From an uncultured Clostridia bacterium (GTDB taxonomy: Bacteria; Bacillota; Clostridia; Oscillospirales; Acutalibacteraceae), in contig CALEHY010000027.1 in assembly GCA_937876375.1 (NCBI GenBank), positions 130,432 to 194,431 on the forward strand: a DNA stretch of 64,000 nucleotides, given 5' to 3'. Positions 24,626 to 34,266 of the stretch are shown here, one piece after another (position 1 is the stretch's first letter; every line of letters begins with the position of its first letter). A program made the translations under genes and the position numbers. Below the pieces are notes generated by a model that saw only the letters and a list, made by a program, of their open reading frames with translations, had not been told where the DNA came from and searched no databases.

Positions 24626-25909
24626 TTATTCTTTAATTAGATTGATAGTCGCATTGTATGTGCCGTAGCACCAAGCATTGTCGTTATTTATGCTTATTTC
24701 GATTGGATATTTATTATCCTTGCTCTTTTTGCTGACGTCACATTTTAGCGTCATATCACTAGCTGTTATCTTGGTGTTGATAGGGGAGATAACAGAGATA
24801 ATATTTGTGTCCATCTTCTCTATCTCTGCACGATATCCCTCTGGAACACCATCAATATCAATCTTTCTATTTTCTACTATAACATTCTTTTTGCTATATG
24901 TGTTTGATAGAGTGACTGTAGCTGTGATTTGACTAGTGCCATCAAGAATCTTTATTCCGTTTAGCTTTGTTACGTCAAAGTCAAATGTTTGTGTGCCTAC
25001 TCCAATTTCGTTAAAATTGATTGAGCCTATAATTGCTGATTCAATATCTGTTGAGTCAAGTACACCAGCTTCAACATTGTTGGTAGAATATCTAACACTT
25101 AGTGCACTGCTGTTCAAATCAGTAGGCTTGTTAACAAAGTCAACCTCGACTGGCAATGTCGTTTTCTTTAGCACTGGGATTTTGACTGATACGGTTTTAA
25201 TCTCTGTGTCGCTGTTCTTTGTTGAAGATACAGTAAAGTAGTTCTGCTCAATACCATTACCAACAAACTCTATATCGTAGTTACCCTTGTACATTTGGGT
25301 AAGGTTAGTCTTGTCGCCAAAGTCTACATTTAGCTTTGCCTTTTCAATTCTGTCGACATATGTCTTTGGACCGGTTACCATTACAGCACTTTCACTAAGT
25401 ACTGGAGTGCCAAACACATATCCGTCAGCAATGTTGCTTTTATCATAGTCAAGCTCAAGCTCAAGAAAGCTTACAGCCGATACGTCAAAAAATCCTTCGA
25501 TAGATGATGGATATGTTCCAGTAACTTTGAAATCAAGATTTCTAGATGCATTAGATACTAGGATTGGTATGGTCTGTTGACCAGTTCTGCTGACATTGCT
25601 TGTGTCGAACTTAACCTTTAAATCGTTTTCTGTAACTTGACCGATAACATATTTTGCACCAGAGATGGTGACATTGATATCAACATGGTCTTGTAGAGAA
25701 AAGTATTTCATACCCAGCTGTTCTGATATCTCATCACCAAGTGTTATAGGAGCAGAGATTTTGATTGTTTTTGTCTCTGCAGTGCCAACATTAAGTGACG
25801 TACCTACCCATATAATAACAGCAAGTAGTAGCGATACAATGATTAGATATTTATCGTTATAGATTAGTCTTCTTATCGAAAAATTAGACTTGTTTTCTTT
25901 GTTATCCAT
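24626..25909 (-). CDS. cdaR: CdaR (YbbR-domain) regulator of CdaA
   Basis: 427 aa: one N-terminal transmembrane helix (about 21-38) and an extracytoplasmic part with about four YbbR repeats. CdaR binds and modulates the diadenylate cyclase CdaA. Its start overlaps the cdaA stop by one base (TAATG), so both are made together. The usual glmM third partner is not in this locus. Confidence 0.9.
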   Translation of the reverse strand: MDNKENKSNFSIRRLIYNDKYLIIVSLLLAVIIWVGTSLNVGTAETKTIKISAPITLGDEISEQLGMKYFSLQDHVDINVTISGAKYVIGQVTENDLKVKFDTSNVSRTGQQTIPILVSNASRNLDFKVTGTYPSSIEGFFDVSAVSFLELELDYDKSNIADGYVFGTPVLSESAVMVTGPKTYVDRIEKAKLNVDFGDKTNLTQMYKGNYDIEFVGNGIEQNYFTVSSTKNSDTEIKTVSVKIPVLKKTTLPVEVDFVNKPTDLNSSALSVRYSTNNVEAGVLDSTDIESAIIGSINFNEIGVGTQTFDFDVTKLNGIKILDGTSQITATVTLSNTYSKKNVIVENRKIDIDGVPEGYRAEIEKMDTNIISVISPINTKITASDMTLKCDVSKKSKDNKYPIEISINNDNAWCYGTYNATINLIKE

Positions 25910-26832
25910 TATTTTTTAATCCTCCTTACAAGCTTATTAATAATCTTGTCATCGGAGGATGCTCCAGATGGAATAAAATTATTTGTTAGTATATCACGCA
26001 TATCGCCAGTAGATACATTCTTCTGTAGTGTACCATTGATAGCGACGCTGATTTCACCAGTTTCCTCACTAACTACGAACACGATAGCATCACTCTGCTG
26101 TGACAGACCGATAGCAGCTCTGTGTCTTGTGCCTAGGGAAGAGGATAGGTCGGTGTCGTGCGTTAGTGGCAAAATACAGCCAGCAGCGAACACCTTGTCA
26201 CCTCTGATAATCATCGCACCATCGTGTAGTGGTGATTTTGGATAAAATATATTTTCTATTAGCTCCTTTGATGATTTGGCATCGATCTGTGTACCGGTAG
26301 AAATAATATCACCAAGCAGAGTTTCGTTTTCAAATACAATCAAAGCACCGGTCTTTGTGTCAGACATTTCTGCACATGCCTTGCAAGCAGCATCGACAGT
26401 TTTTGATATTTCAGCAACGTCGATAGCAACACCGGAATGTATCATTGTCTTGATACTGCTTCTTGCAGCACCCTTGCCCATTTGTTCGAGAATATTTCTT
26501 ATCTCTGGACCAAAGAGGATGACTACAATTATTAGTATGTTTGAGAAAATGCTCTTCATAATGTAGCTAGATGCGCCCATTCCTAGAAATGTTACGACAC
26601 CGTATAGCACAGCAAGGAATATCAGTCCTTTGATGAGCTGCATAGCTCTAGTTTCTCTAACAATACGGATAACCATATACAGCACTAGCGCAACGAATAT
26701 GATATCAACAGCATCAATGATACCAAAGGTGCCGAATAGCCCCTTTGCTTGATTTAAGAAATTGATTATCGAGTTGCCCAGATTTTTAAAATAACGGAAC
26801 CTTAATGCAAGGTCAATTAATTCAAATGGCAT
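25909..26832 (-). CDS. cdaA: Diadenylate cyclase CdaA
   Basis: 307 aa. Three membrane helices (about 42-60, 66-83, 88-108) and a cytosolic DAC domain with the two catalytic motifs DGA (204-206) and RHR (236-238). Makes c-di-AMP from two ATP, controlling osmolyte uptake and wall homeostasis. GGAAG ribosome site. The first 40 residues, before the first helix, are a longer amphipathic extension than usual. Confidence 0.94.
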   Translation of the reverse strand: MPFELIDLALRFRYFKNLGNSIINFLNQAKGLFGTFGIIDAVDIIFVALVLYMVIRIVRETRAMQLIKGLIFLAVLYGVVTFLGMGASSYIMKSIFSNILIIVVILFGPEIRNILEQMGKGAARSSIKTMIHSGVAIDVAEISKTVDAACKACAEMSDTKTGALIVFENETLLGDIISTGTQIDAKSSKELIENIFYPKSPLHDGAMIIRGDKVFAAGCILPLTHDTDLSSSLGTRHRAAIGLSQQSDAIVFVVSEETGEISVAINGTLQKNVSTGDMRDILTNNFIPSGASSDDKIINKLVRRIKK

Positions 26833-26920
26833 TTTTTCTTCCTATCCGTGACAAAAAACTTTGCCACAAGTTTTATTCCATATTATTTTAACATACTTCA
26901 GTTAATAAATAAAGTATAAA

Positions 26921-28051
26921 TTATAAACTTTTTATCATATTAATAAGTCTAGCACATTCCTTTTCGTTGTTGAAACAGCCTGGGCTGATTCGTACTGTTC
27001 CACTCTCCATTGTGCCAAAATGCTCGTGTGCTAGTGGAGAACAGTGGTATCCACCTCTGACACAAATATCATCCTTTGCTAGCTCGTTTGCCACTTTTTC
27101 ACTGGTGTAGTCTTTTAGATTGAATGACACTATCGGCATTGATTTGTTCAACTTTGGAGCAGGCGTATACAGTTTGATGCCATCGATTTCTGATAGTCGC
27201 TTGTAGATGAAACTAGCGTATCCCATCTCGTGTTGATATATTTTTTCACGACCTATTGTGTTGATATAGTCGATACCTTCACCAATGGATATGATACCCG
27301 GATTGTTTAGCGTACCGGATTCGTATCTGTCTGGACTGTAGCTTGGTTGGTCTAGGGATATCGAATTGCTGCCAGTTCCACCCTCCATTAGTGGTAGTAG
27401 CACTGTGCTATCACTAATTGCCAAAAATCCGGTGCCCATATTACCGAACAAGCATTTGTGTCCTGGTGCACAGAGAATATCTATGTCATCACGCTTTGCG
27501 TTGATATCAGCAACTCCAGCTGCTTGTGCAGCGTCTACAATAAAACGAACGCCCTTGCGTTTACATAGCTTGCCAAGTCTTGCGATAGGGAATGTAACAC
27601 CAAATGCGTTGCTAGAATGTGTGCATATCATAGCTGTCGTGTTGTGTCTTATTAGTGCTTCAAAATTAGCAACCGTCTCGTCCTCATTGAACGAGAATTT
27701 TGCTTTGTCGTATTCGACTATACCATTACGCTTTAATGACTCTACAACTCGGCTAACGCTGTTGTGCTCAAGGTCGGAGATAATGACATGTTCGCCAGCT
27801 TTTACACTACCTTTGATAGCGATATTTAGTGCCTCTGTACAGTTCTTTGTGAATATAACATTCTGTGGTGAAAAGCCGAACATATCGCCAATTTTTTCTC
27901 TAACCTCATACACCTTTTCGCTGGCCTTTATGCTCTGCCTGTATCCACCTCTGCCAATATTGAAACAATAATTCTTTAGTGCATAGCTGGTCGCACGATT
28001 GACATTAGATGGCTTTGGGTATGTTGTTGCACTGTTGTCAAAATATATCAT
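26921..28051 (-). CDS. Cysteine desulfurase family PLP enzyme
   Basis: 376 aa class V aminotransferase fold: YFDNSATTYPKP at the start, the PLP Lys in APGHKCLFG, and a C-terminal GGYHCSPLAHE loop with the reactive Cys. This sequence type (the family found beside DUF3343 proteins) is distinct from IscS/NifS housekeeping enzymes. It would take sulfur (or selenium) from cysteine for transfer. It overlaps the DUF3343 gene by 4 nt, so that small protein is the likely acceptor. Confidence 0.88.
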   Translation of the reverse strand: MIYFDNSATTYPKPSNVNRATSYALKNYCFNIGRGGYRQSIKASEKVYEVREKIGDMFGFSPQNVIFTKNCTEALNIAIKGSVKAGEHVIISDLEHNSVSRVVESLKRNGIVEYDKAKFSFNEDETVANFEALIRHNTTAMICTHSSNAFGVTFPIARLGKLCKRKGVRFIVDAAQAAGVADINAKRDDIDILCAPGHKCLFGNMGTGFLAISDSTVLLPLMEGGTGSNSISLDQPSYSPDRYESGTLNNPGIISIGEGIDYINTIGREKIYQHEMGYASFIYKRLSEIDGIKLYTPAPKLNKSMPIVSFNLKDYTSEKVANELAKDDICVRGGYHCSPLAHEHFGTMESGTVRISPGCFNNEKECARLINMIKSL

Positions 28052-28263
28052 TCACTATCAACTCCAAGTATCATTACGCTACCTGCTCTTAATATATTTA
28101 TTACCTTTTCGCTGTCACTATATACCTTTATAACGTAGCCACAGCCATCACTTTTGCTAGGATTTTCTAGTCTGCTCATAGTTGGTCTGTAGCCCTTATT
28201 TTTGAGTAGTCTAACACCTCTTTGTGCATTCGTGATAGAGCCTACCTTTATTGTGTAATACAT
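28048..28263 (-). CDS. DUF3343 small protein, putative sulfur/selenium carrier
   Basis: 71 aa, DUF3343: Tyr/Ile start YYTIKVGSITNAQRGVRLL and a central DGCGYVIKV with a single Cys (C41) that could carry persulfide. First gene of the minus-strand pair with the cysteine desulfurase-like enzyme. AGGTGA ribosome site. A TATAAT on the minus strand (28293-28298) lies inside an inverted repeat that may be an operator. Confidence 0.8.
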   Translation of the reverse strand: MYYTIKVGSITNAQRGVRLLKNKGYRPTMSRLENPSKSDGCGYVIKVYSDSEKVINILRAGSVMILGVDSE

Positions 28264-28281
28264 TTAAGTCACCTCATTTCA

Positions 28282-28303
28282 TTGCATATTCCATTATATG
28301 CAA
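28282..28303. promoter_or_regulatory. Inverted repeat over the DUF3343 promoter
   Basis: TTGCATAT (28282-28289) and ATATGCAA (28296-28303), perfect 8-bp arms with a 6-bp spacer, cover the minus-strand -10 TATAAT (28293-28298). Likely a repressor site; regulator unknown. Confidence 0.45.
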
Positions 28304-28405
28304 AATGTACAAAAATGGCTTAAATCATTCTACAATATACCTTATTTTAAACTTCTTGTTTCTATGATATAATGTATTTGTGAAATAATGTTCTTTGGAG
28401 GAAAT

Positions 28406-29119
28406 ATGGACGAGATTACTATTATTAAGGAACAAATTTGTGACGTCTGTCACAAAATGTGGCAGCTTGGATGGGTTGCTGCAAATGATGGAAATGTTAG
28501 TGCCAGATTGTCTGATGGTAGGATTATTGCTACCCCAACTGGTATCAGCAAATCATTCATTACACCAGAAAAATTGATTATTCTTGATAGTGAGGGCAAT
28601 GTACTAGAGGCTAACGATGGTATGCGTCCTTCTAGTGAGATAAAGATGCACCTTCGTTGCTATGACAAGCGTGATGATGTTATGTCTGTTATTCACGCTC
28701 ATCCACCTGGAGCAACTGGTTTTGCTGTCGCTCACAAGGCTATGGATATGTACAATATGATTGAGGACGTTGCTGTTATCGGCGCTGTTCCTCTTACTCC
28801 ATATGGCACACCATCTACTGTTGAGGTGCCTAATGCTATTGAGCCTTATCTAGAGGAGCACGACGTTATGTTGCTCGAAAATCATGGTGCTCTTGCTGTT
28901 GGTAGCGATGTTATTACAGCTTTTTATCGTATGGAGAGCCTAGAGCTATGGGCGAAGATTACCATTAACGCCGTTATCCTTGGTGGTAGTCATGATATTA
29001 GTAACGAGAATATCCAAAAACTTATTGACCTTCGTGGATACTATCGTGTGACTGGTCGTCATCCAGGTCATAAGGTGTTTAATCCTGATGACGAGATTCT
29101 TCATAAAAAGGAGGATTAG
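28406..29119 (+). CDS. fucA: L-fuculose-1-phosphate aldolase
   Basis: 237 aa class II aldolase: NVSARLSDGRI, PSSEIKMHL (catalytic Glu), VIHAHPP (zinc His pair) and LLENHGALAVG (third His). In this operon it should split L-fuculose-1-phosphate to DHAP and L-lactaldehyde. ATG 28406 follows GGAGG. First gene of the fucose operon, one base before fucU. Confidence 0.9.
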   Translation: MDEITIIKEQICDVCHKMWQLGWVAANDGNVSARLSDGRIIATPTGISKSFITPEKLIILDSEGNVLEANDGMRPSSEIKMHLRCYDKRDDVMSVIHAHPPGATGFAVAHKAMDMYNMIEDVAVIGAVPLTPYGTPSTVEVPNAIEPYLEEHDVMLLENHGALAVGSDVITAFYRMESLELWAKITINAVILGGSHDISNENIQKLIDLRGYYRVTGRHPGHKVFNPDDEILHKKED

Positions 29120-29120
29120 T

Positions 29121-29558
29121 ATGCTAAAGGGAGTACCAAAGTATATCTCTCCAGATATGCTAAAATATCTTGCAGAGATGGGTCATGGCGATGAGCTTGT
29201 AATCGCTGATGGCAATTTTCCAGCAGAGCGTATTGGCAAGAATGCCCATGTCGTTCGTGCTGATGGTCATGGTGTTCCAGAGATTTTGGACGCTATATTG
29301 CACCTTATTCCACTTGATACATATGTTGAAAAACCAGTAGGTCTTATGCAGCTTGTAGAAGGTGATACCTGTGGTGAGCCGGAGATTTGGCAGACATATA
29401 TCGATATTTTGAAAAAATATGAGCCGGATAATAATGATATTGAGTATATAGAGCGCTTTGCATTTTACGAAAGGGCAAAGGACGCTCAGCTTATTATCGC
29501 CACTGGTGAAGAAGCTATCTATGCCAATATTATTCTCAAAAAGGGTGTAGTTAAATGA
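29121..29558 (+). CDS. fucU: L-fucose mutarotase (RbsD/FucU family)
   Basis: 145 aa. MLKGVPKYISPDMLKYLAEMGHGDEL and IADGNFPAE are the FucU/RbsD signature (catalytic His in MGHGD). Interconverts the anomers of L-fucose before isomerisation. The ATG at 29121 follows AAGGAGG, and the stop overlaps the kinase start (ATGA). Confidence 0.92.
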   Translation: MLKGVPKYISPDMLKYLAEMGHGDELVIADGNFPAERIGKNAHVVRADGHGVPEILDAILHLIPLDTYVEKPVGLMQLVEGDTCGEPEIWQTYIDILKKYEPDNNDIEYIERFAFYERAKDAQLIIATGEEAIYANIILKKGVVK

Positions 29559-30967
29559 AAACAGTTTTAGCATTCGATTTTGGTGCATCAACTTGCCGTG
29601 CTATCAAAGCATTTTATGATGGCAAATCTATATCGTATGAGGAGATACATAGATTTGACAATGTGCCTATCATCGCTGATGATGGTGTGCACCATAATGT
29701 TGATATGATTATTGATGAGGTCAAGACTGCGATAAAAAAGGCTGGACAAGTGGATTCTTTAGCTTTCGATACATGGGGAGTTGACTATGCTTTGCTTGAC
29801 GAAAATGGCAAGCTTGTTTGCCAGCCATATCATTATCGTGATGAGCGTACAGCAAATGTCCTAGACACTATCTCTGACAAGATGAGCACTGATGACCTGT
29901 ATGCCTTGTCAGGTAATCAGATTATGAATATTAATACCTTGTTTCAGCTTATTTGTGATAAGAATTTGAGCAAGGCAAAAAGCATCCTGTTTATGCCAGA
30001 TTTGTTTTCATATTTGTTAACTGGCAATAAGGTATGTGAGCACACTATTGCTTCGACCTCACAGATGCTTAACCCTAATGGTAAAGAATGGTGTAGCGAG
30101 ATTTTGTCATCCTTTGGTATTGATGATATTTTTGCTCCACTTGTAGAGAGCTGTACTGTTTGTGGTGAATATGAGGGAATAAAGGTCATCTCTGTTGCTG
30201 GTCACGATACTCAGTGCGCTATCGCTGCTATGCCTAGTGATGATGAGAATTGTGCTTTTTTGTCTTGTGGCACTTGGTCGCTTATCGGTTGTGAACTTGA
30301 TGCACCAATTCTAACAGCGCAGAGCAACGCTCTTGAGCTTTCTAATGAGCTAGGCGCTAATGGCAAAATTGATTATTTGAAGAATATTAGTGGTCTTTGG
30401 CTCATTCAAGAGACCAAGAGGGCACTTGCAAAGGCAGGTATGGACTATTCATACAATGATTTGGAACAGCTTGCTAGAGCGTCACAGCCATTCAAATGCT
30501 TGGTAGATCCTGATAGTCCTACGCTGTCATCACATGGCGATTTGCCTAACAAAATCAAGGCATTTTGCTCTGCTACCAGCCAGCCACAGCCAGAAAATGT
30601 TGGTGAGCTTGTTCGTTGTGTTTACGAGAGTCTTGCACTAAAGTACAGATATGCCTTGGAGCAGATTAGCCAGTGCACGGGCAAGCATTTTTCATCGCTA
30701 AATCTGCTTGGCGGTGGCACAAAGGATGGATTTTTGTGTGAGCTAACAGCAGATAGTATTGATATGCCAGTACATGCTGGACCAGTAGAGGCAACAGCAC
30801 TTGGTAATATTATTCTTCAGCTTATTGCTCTTGGCGAATTGGACAATGTGAACGAGGGCAGACAGCTTATCGCACAGAGTGAAAAAATATTGCATTATAC
30901 TCCTAATCATACTGATGATTGGGACAATGCTTATGATTATTTCAAAAATAATGTTGTAAATAAGTAA
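29555..30967 (+). CDS. Rhamnulokinase-type kinase acting as L-fuculokinase
   Basis: 470 aa FGGY kinase. AFDFGASTCRAI, AFDTWGVDYALLD and the GHDTQCA and CGTWSLIG segments are those of RhaB, not of E. coli FucK. Between fucU and fucI, and without any rhamnose isomerase, it most likely phosphorylates L-fuculose, a replacement known in other anaerobes. Overlaps fucU by 4 nt. Activity on L-rhamnulose is not excluded. Confidence 0.85.
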   Translation: MKTVLAFDFGASTCRAIKAFYDGKSISYEEIHRFDNVPIIADDGVHHNVDMIIDEVKTAIKKAGQVDSLAFDTWGVDYALLDENGKLVCQPYHYRDERTANVLDTISDKMSTDDLYALSGNQIMNINTLFQLICDKNLSKAKSILFMPDLFSYLLTGNKVCEHTIASTSQMLNPNGKEWCSEILSSFGIDDIFAPLVESCTVCGEYEGIKVISVAGHDTQCAIAAMPSDDENCAFLSCGTWSLIGCELDAPILTAQSNALELSNELGANGKIDYLKNISGLWLIQETKRALAKAGMDYSYNDLEQLARASQPFKCLVDPDSPTLSSHGDLPNKIKAFCSATSQPQPENVGELVRCVYESLALKYRYALEQISQCTGKHFSSLNLLGGGTKDGFLCELTADSIDMPVHAGPVEATALGNIILQLIALGELDNVNEGRQLIAQSEKILHYTPNHTDDWDNAYDYFKNNVVNK

Positions 30968-30980
30968 GGAGGAAACACTT

Positions 30981-32765
30981 ATGTTATATCCAAAAATTGG
31001 TATTAGACCTATTATTGATGGTAGATGGGGTGGTGTTAGAGAGAGCCTAGAGGTGCAGACTATGACTATGGCTACCTCTGCTGCAGAGCTCATCTCATCA
31101 ACTCTTAAATATCCAGATGGCACACCAGTACAGTGTGTTATCAGCAATACTACCATTGGTGGTGGAGCAGAGGCAGCAAAGTGCGAGGAGCAGTTTGCTA
31201 GTGAGAATGTAGTAGCTACCTTGTCTGTTACACCTTGTTGGTGCTACGGCTCTGAAACATTTGATATGAACCCTAATACTATCAAGGCTGTTTGGGGATT
31301 TAATGGTACAGAGCGTCCTGGTGCTGTATATCTTGCTGCTGTTATGGCTGCATATGCACAGCGTGGTATGCCAGCATTTTCTATTTATGGTACAGAGGTT
31401 AAGGATATCAATGATACCGAAATTCCATCTGACGTTGCAGAAAAAATACTTCGTTTTGCACAGTGTGCTGTCGCTGTTGGTTGGATGAAGAACAAGGCTT
31501 ATGTTAACTTTGGTGGTATCTCTATGGGTATTGCTGGCTCATATTGTAATGCCGATATGTTCCAAAAGTATCTTGGCATTCGTGCAGAGTGGGTCGATAT
31601 GACCGAGATTGTTCGTCGTATTACACTCGAGATTTATGACCACGATGAGTACGAAAAGGCACTTGCTTGGATAAAGGCTAATTGCCCAGAGGGATTTGAC
31701 GTTAATGCTGGCAAGGACTTGCCAGAAATTATTAGAAAATCAAAGCATATTCCAGCTGATAAGGATTGGGAATTTATCGCAAAGATGACTATCGTTATGC
31801 GTGATATTATGTTTGGTAATAAAAAGCTTGACGATATGGGATGGCACGAAGAGGCACTCGGCAAGAACGCTGTAGCTGCAGGTTTCCAAGGTCAGCGTAA
31901 CTGGACCGATTGGCTACCAAATGCTGACTTTACAGAGTCAATTATGGCGTCTACATTTGATTGGAATGGCAAGAAAATGCCTACAGCATTTGCTACCGAG
32001 AATGATACACTTAATGGTGTTGCAATGCTTCTTGGTACACTCGTTTCTGGCTCTGCACCTTGCTTCCACGACGTTCGCACATATTGGAGCCCAGACTCTT
32101 GTGAGCGTGTTACTGGTATGCGTCCAGAGGGTAAGGCAAAGGACGGATTTATCCATCTTATCAACTCTGGTGCTACAGCACTTGATGGATCTGGTGCGTC
32201 AAAGAATGACAAGGGCGAAGGTTGTATGAAACCATTCTGGGATATGACTGATGCAGATATCAAGGCTTGCCTTGATGCTACTGATTGGTGTCGTGCTAAC
32301 TATGAGTATTTTCGTGGAGGTGGATTCTCTAGCCACTTCCGTTGCAGAGCAGAGATGCCAGTTACTATGCTTCGTGTTAATGTTGTTGATGGTATTGGTC
32401 CTGTTCTTCAGCTTGCAGAGGGCTATACCTGTGATTTGCCAGACCAAATTCACAACACTATCGACAAGCGTACTGACCCATCTTGGCCAACAACTTGGTT
32501 CGCTCCAATTCTTACTGGTACTGGTGCGTTCAAGGACGTATATAGCGTTATGGCTAATTGGGGTGCTAACCATGGTGTAACTGTTTATGGCCATGTTGGT
32601 GCTGATATCATCACTCTCGCATCAATGCTTCGCATTCCAGTTAATATGCACAATGTTGATGAGAGCAGAATATTCCGTCCACATTCTTGGTCTGGATTTG
32701 GCACTCTTGATACCCAAGCTGCTGATTATGCTGCTTGCAAGAACTATGGTCCACTTTACAAATAA
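30981..32765 (+). CDS. fucI: L-fucose isomerase
   Basis: 594 aa, full-length FucI: PKIGIRPIIDGRWGGVRESLE start, MNPNTIKAVWGFNGTERPGA, Mn-binding Glu/Asp region around GTEVKDIND, and FSSHFRCRAE. Converts L-fucose to L-fuculose. Last gene of fucA-fucU-kinase-fucI. No fucose permease or regulator is in this window. Confidence 0.95.
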   Translation: MLYPKIGIRPIIDGRWGGVRESLEVQTMTMATSAAELISSTLKYPDGTPVQCVISNTTIGGGAEAAKCEEQFASENVVATLSVTPCWCYGSETFDMNPNTIKAVWGFNGTERPGAVYLAAVMAAYAQRGMPAFSIYGTEVKDINDTEIPSDVAEKILRFAQCAVAVGWMKNKAYVNFGGISMGIAGSYCNADMFQKYLGIRAEWVDMTEIVRRITLEIYDHDEYEKALAWIKANCPEGFDVNAGKDLPEIIRKSKHIPADKDWEFIAKMTIVMRDIMFGNKKLDDMGWHEEALGKNAVAAGFQGQRNWTDWLPNADFTESIMASTFDWNGKKMPTAFATENDTLNGVAMLLGTLVSGSAPCFHDVRTYWSPDSCERVTGMRPEGKAKDGFIHLINSGATALDGSGASKNDKGEGCMKPFWDMTDADIKACLDATDWCRANYEYFRGGGFSSHFRCRAEMPVTMLRVNVVDGIGPVLQLAEGYTCDLPDQIHNTIDKRTDPSWPTTWFAPILTGTGAFKDVYSVMANWGANHGVTVYGHVGADIITLASMLRIPVNMHNVDESRIFRPHSWSGFGTLDTQAADYAACKNYGPLYK

Positions 32766-32781
32766 CTATATATTGAATTTT

Positions 32782-32813
32782 AATGCTGGTAGATTTCTAC
32801 CAGCATTTTTTAT
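32782..32813 (+). terminator. Terminator of the fucose operon
   Basis: AATGCTGGTAGA (32782-32793) pairs with TCTACCAGCATT (32796-32807), then T run. Confidence 0.9.
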
Positions 32814-32926
32814 TTTGTAACTGAATTGACAACTTTTTCATATTGTAATTATTATTTTAATATGCTATTATTAACGATAGCAAAGTATGTATATTTATAT
32901 ATTGCTGTAATGAAAGGATGTAGTTT

Positions 32927-34249
32927 ATGAAGCAAAAGAAAGCATTAAAAAAGGGCTTGCATCTTTATGAGGGCAAGGAGCTCTCAAAAGATTTCCCTAT
33001 TACAGGTGTTAATGCTGCTTCTACTATGGTATTCCCACTAGGTCAGCATATCGGCAAGCCAGCGACCCCAGTTGTTGCTGTTGGCGATAGAGTGCTTATG
33101 GGACAGAAAATAGCAGAGGCAGATGGCTTTATCTCTGCACCAATACATTCATCAGTATCTGGTACAGTTAAGGCTATCGAAAATCGCCCTGTAATCAATG
33201 GCTCATCACCTATGTGCATCGTTATCGAGAATGATGGTCTTGGTGAGACTATTGAGGGCTACGGCGTTTATAGAGACGCTATGGAATTTAGTAAAGAGGA
33301 GATACTTGATATCATCAAGAATGCTGGTATCGTTGGTCTTGGTGGAGCTGGCTTCCCAACTAACGTAAAGCTTTCTCCAAAGAATGCAGATGAGATTGAT
33401 ACTATCATCATCAATGGTTGTGAGTGTGAGCCATATCTTACTGTTGACTATCGTGTTATGCTCGAAAAGGGTGAGCAGATTGTCAAGGCTGTAAGATGCG
33501 TGCAGAAGCTGTTGCCTAATGCAAAGGCTATCTTTGGTGTAGAGGACAACAAGGCTGATAGCATCAAGGTTATCCATGGTTTCATCAAGCCAGAGGACAA
33601 TATGGATATCGTGTCCCTTAAGACAAAGTATCCACAGGGTGGTGAGCGTTCACTTATCTACGCTGTTACTGGCAGAAAGATTAATTCTCGTATGCTGCCT
33701 GCTGATGCAAAATGTGTTGTGCTCAACACTTCAACATGTCTTGCTATCTACTATGCACTATACAAGAATATCCCACTAGTGCATAGATATATGACTGTTA
33801 CTGGTGACGGTGCAAACAACTGCAACAATATCAAGGTGCCTATCGGTATCGACCACCAGTCAGTAGTTGATTTCTGTGGTGGACTAAAGGATGACGTTTG
33901 CAAGATTATTTCTGGTGGTCCTATGACTGGATTTGCTATGAGCACTCTTGACGTACCAGTGCAGAAGACCTCTGCATCAATCCTTGCATTCACCAAGGAC
34001 GACGTTACCGTTATGGACCAGTCAAATTGTATCCACTGTGGTCGTTGTGTTGGCGTTTGCCCATCAGACCTTGTACCACAGATGATGGCTCAAGCTGTTA
34101 AGCAAGAGAATTATGCAAAGTTTGAGGCTCTTGGTGGTATGGAGTGTGTTCAGTGTGGTTGCTGTTCATACACCTGCCCAGCAAAAATTCCACTAACCCA
34201 AATGTTTAAGCTTGGCAAGGCTGAGGCCTTGGCAGCTAGAAAAAAGTAA
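32927..34249 (+). CDS. rnfC: Rnf complex subunit RnfC
   Basis: 440 aa peripheral subunit with NADH/FMN site and two 4Fe-4S clusters (CIHCGRCVGVCP and CVQCGCCSYTCP near residues 365-425). GLGGAGFPTNVKL and the NGCECEPYLT segment are typical. Transfers electrons between ferredoxin and NAD coupled to ion pumping. First gene of rnfCDGEAB; a TTGACA lies at 32826-32831. Confidence 0.95.
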   Translation: MKQKKALKKGLHLYEGKELSKDFPITGVNAASTMVFPLGQHIGKPATPVVAVGDRVLMGQKIAEADGFISAPIHSSVSGTVKAIENRPVINGSSPMCIVIENDGLGETIEGYGVYRDAMEFSKEEILDIIKNAGIVGLGGAGFPTNVKLSPKNADEIDTIIINGCECEPYLTVDYRVMLEKGEQIVKAVRCVQKLLPNAKAIFGVEDNKADSIKVIHGFIKPEDNMDIVSLKTKYPQGGERSLIYAVTGRKINSRMLPADAKCVVLNTSTCLAIYYALYKNIPLVHRYMTVTGDGANNCNNIKVPIGIDHQSVVDFCGGLKDDVCKIISGGPMTGFAMSTLDVPVQKTSASILAFTKDDVTVMDQSNCIHCGRCVGVCPSDLVPQMMAQAVKQENYAKFEALGGMECVQCGCCSYTCPAKIPLTQMFKLGKAEALAARKK

Positions 34250-34266
34250 AGGAGGAAGAGTAGCTT

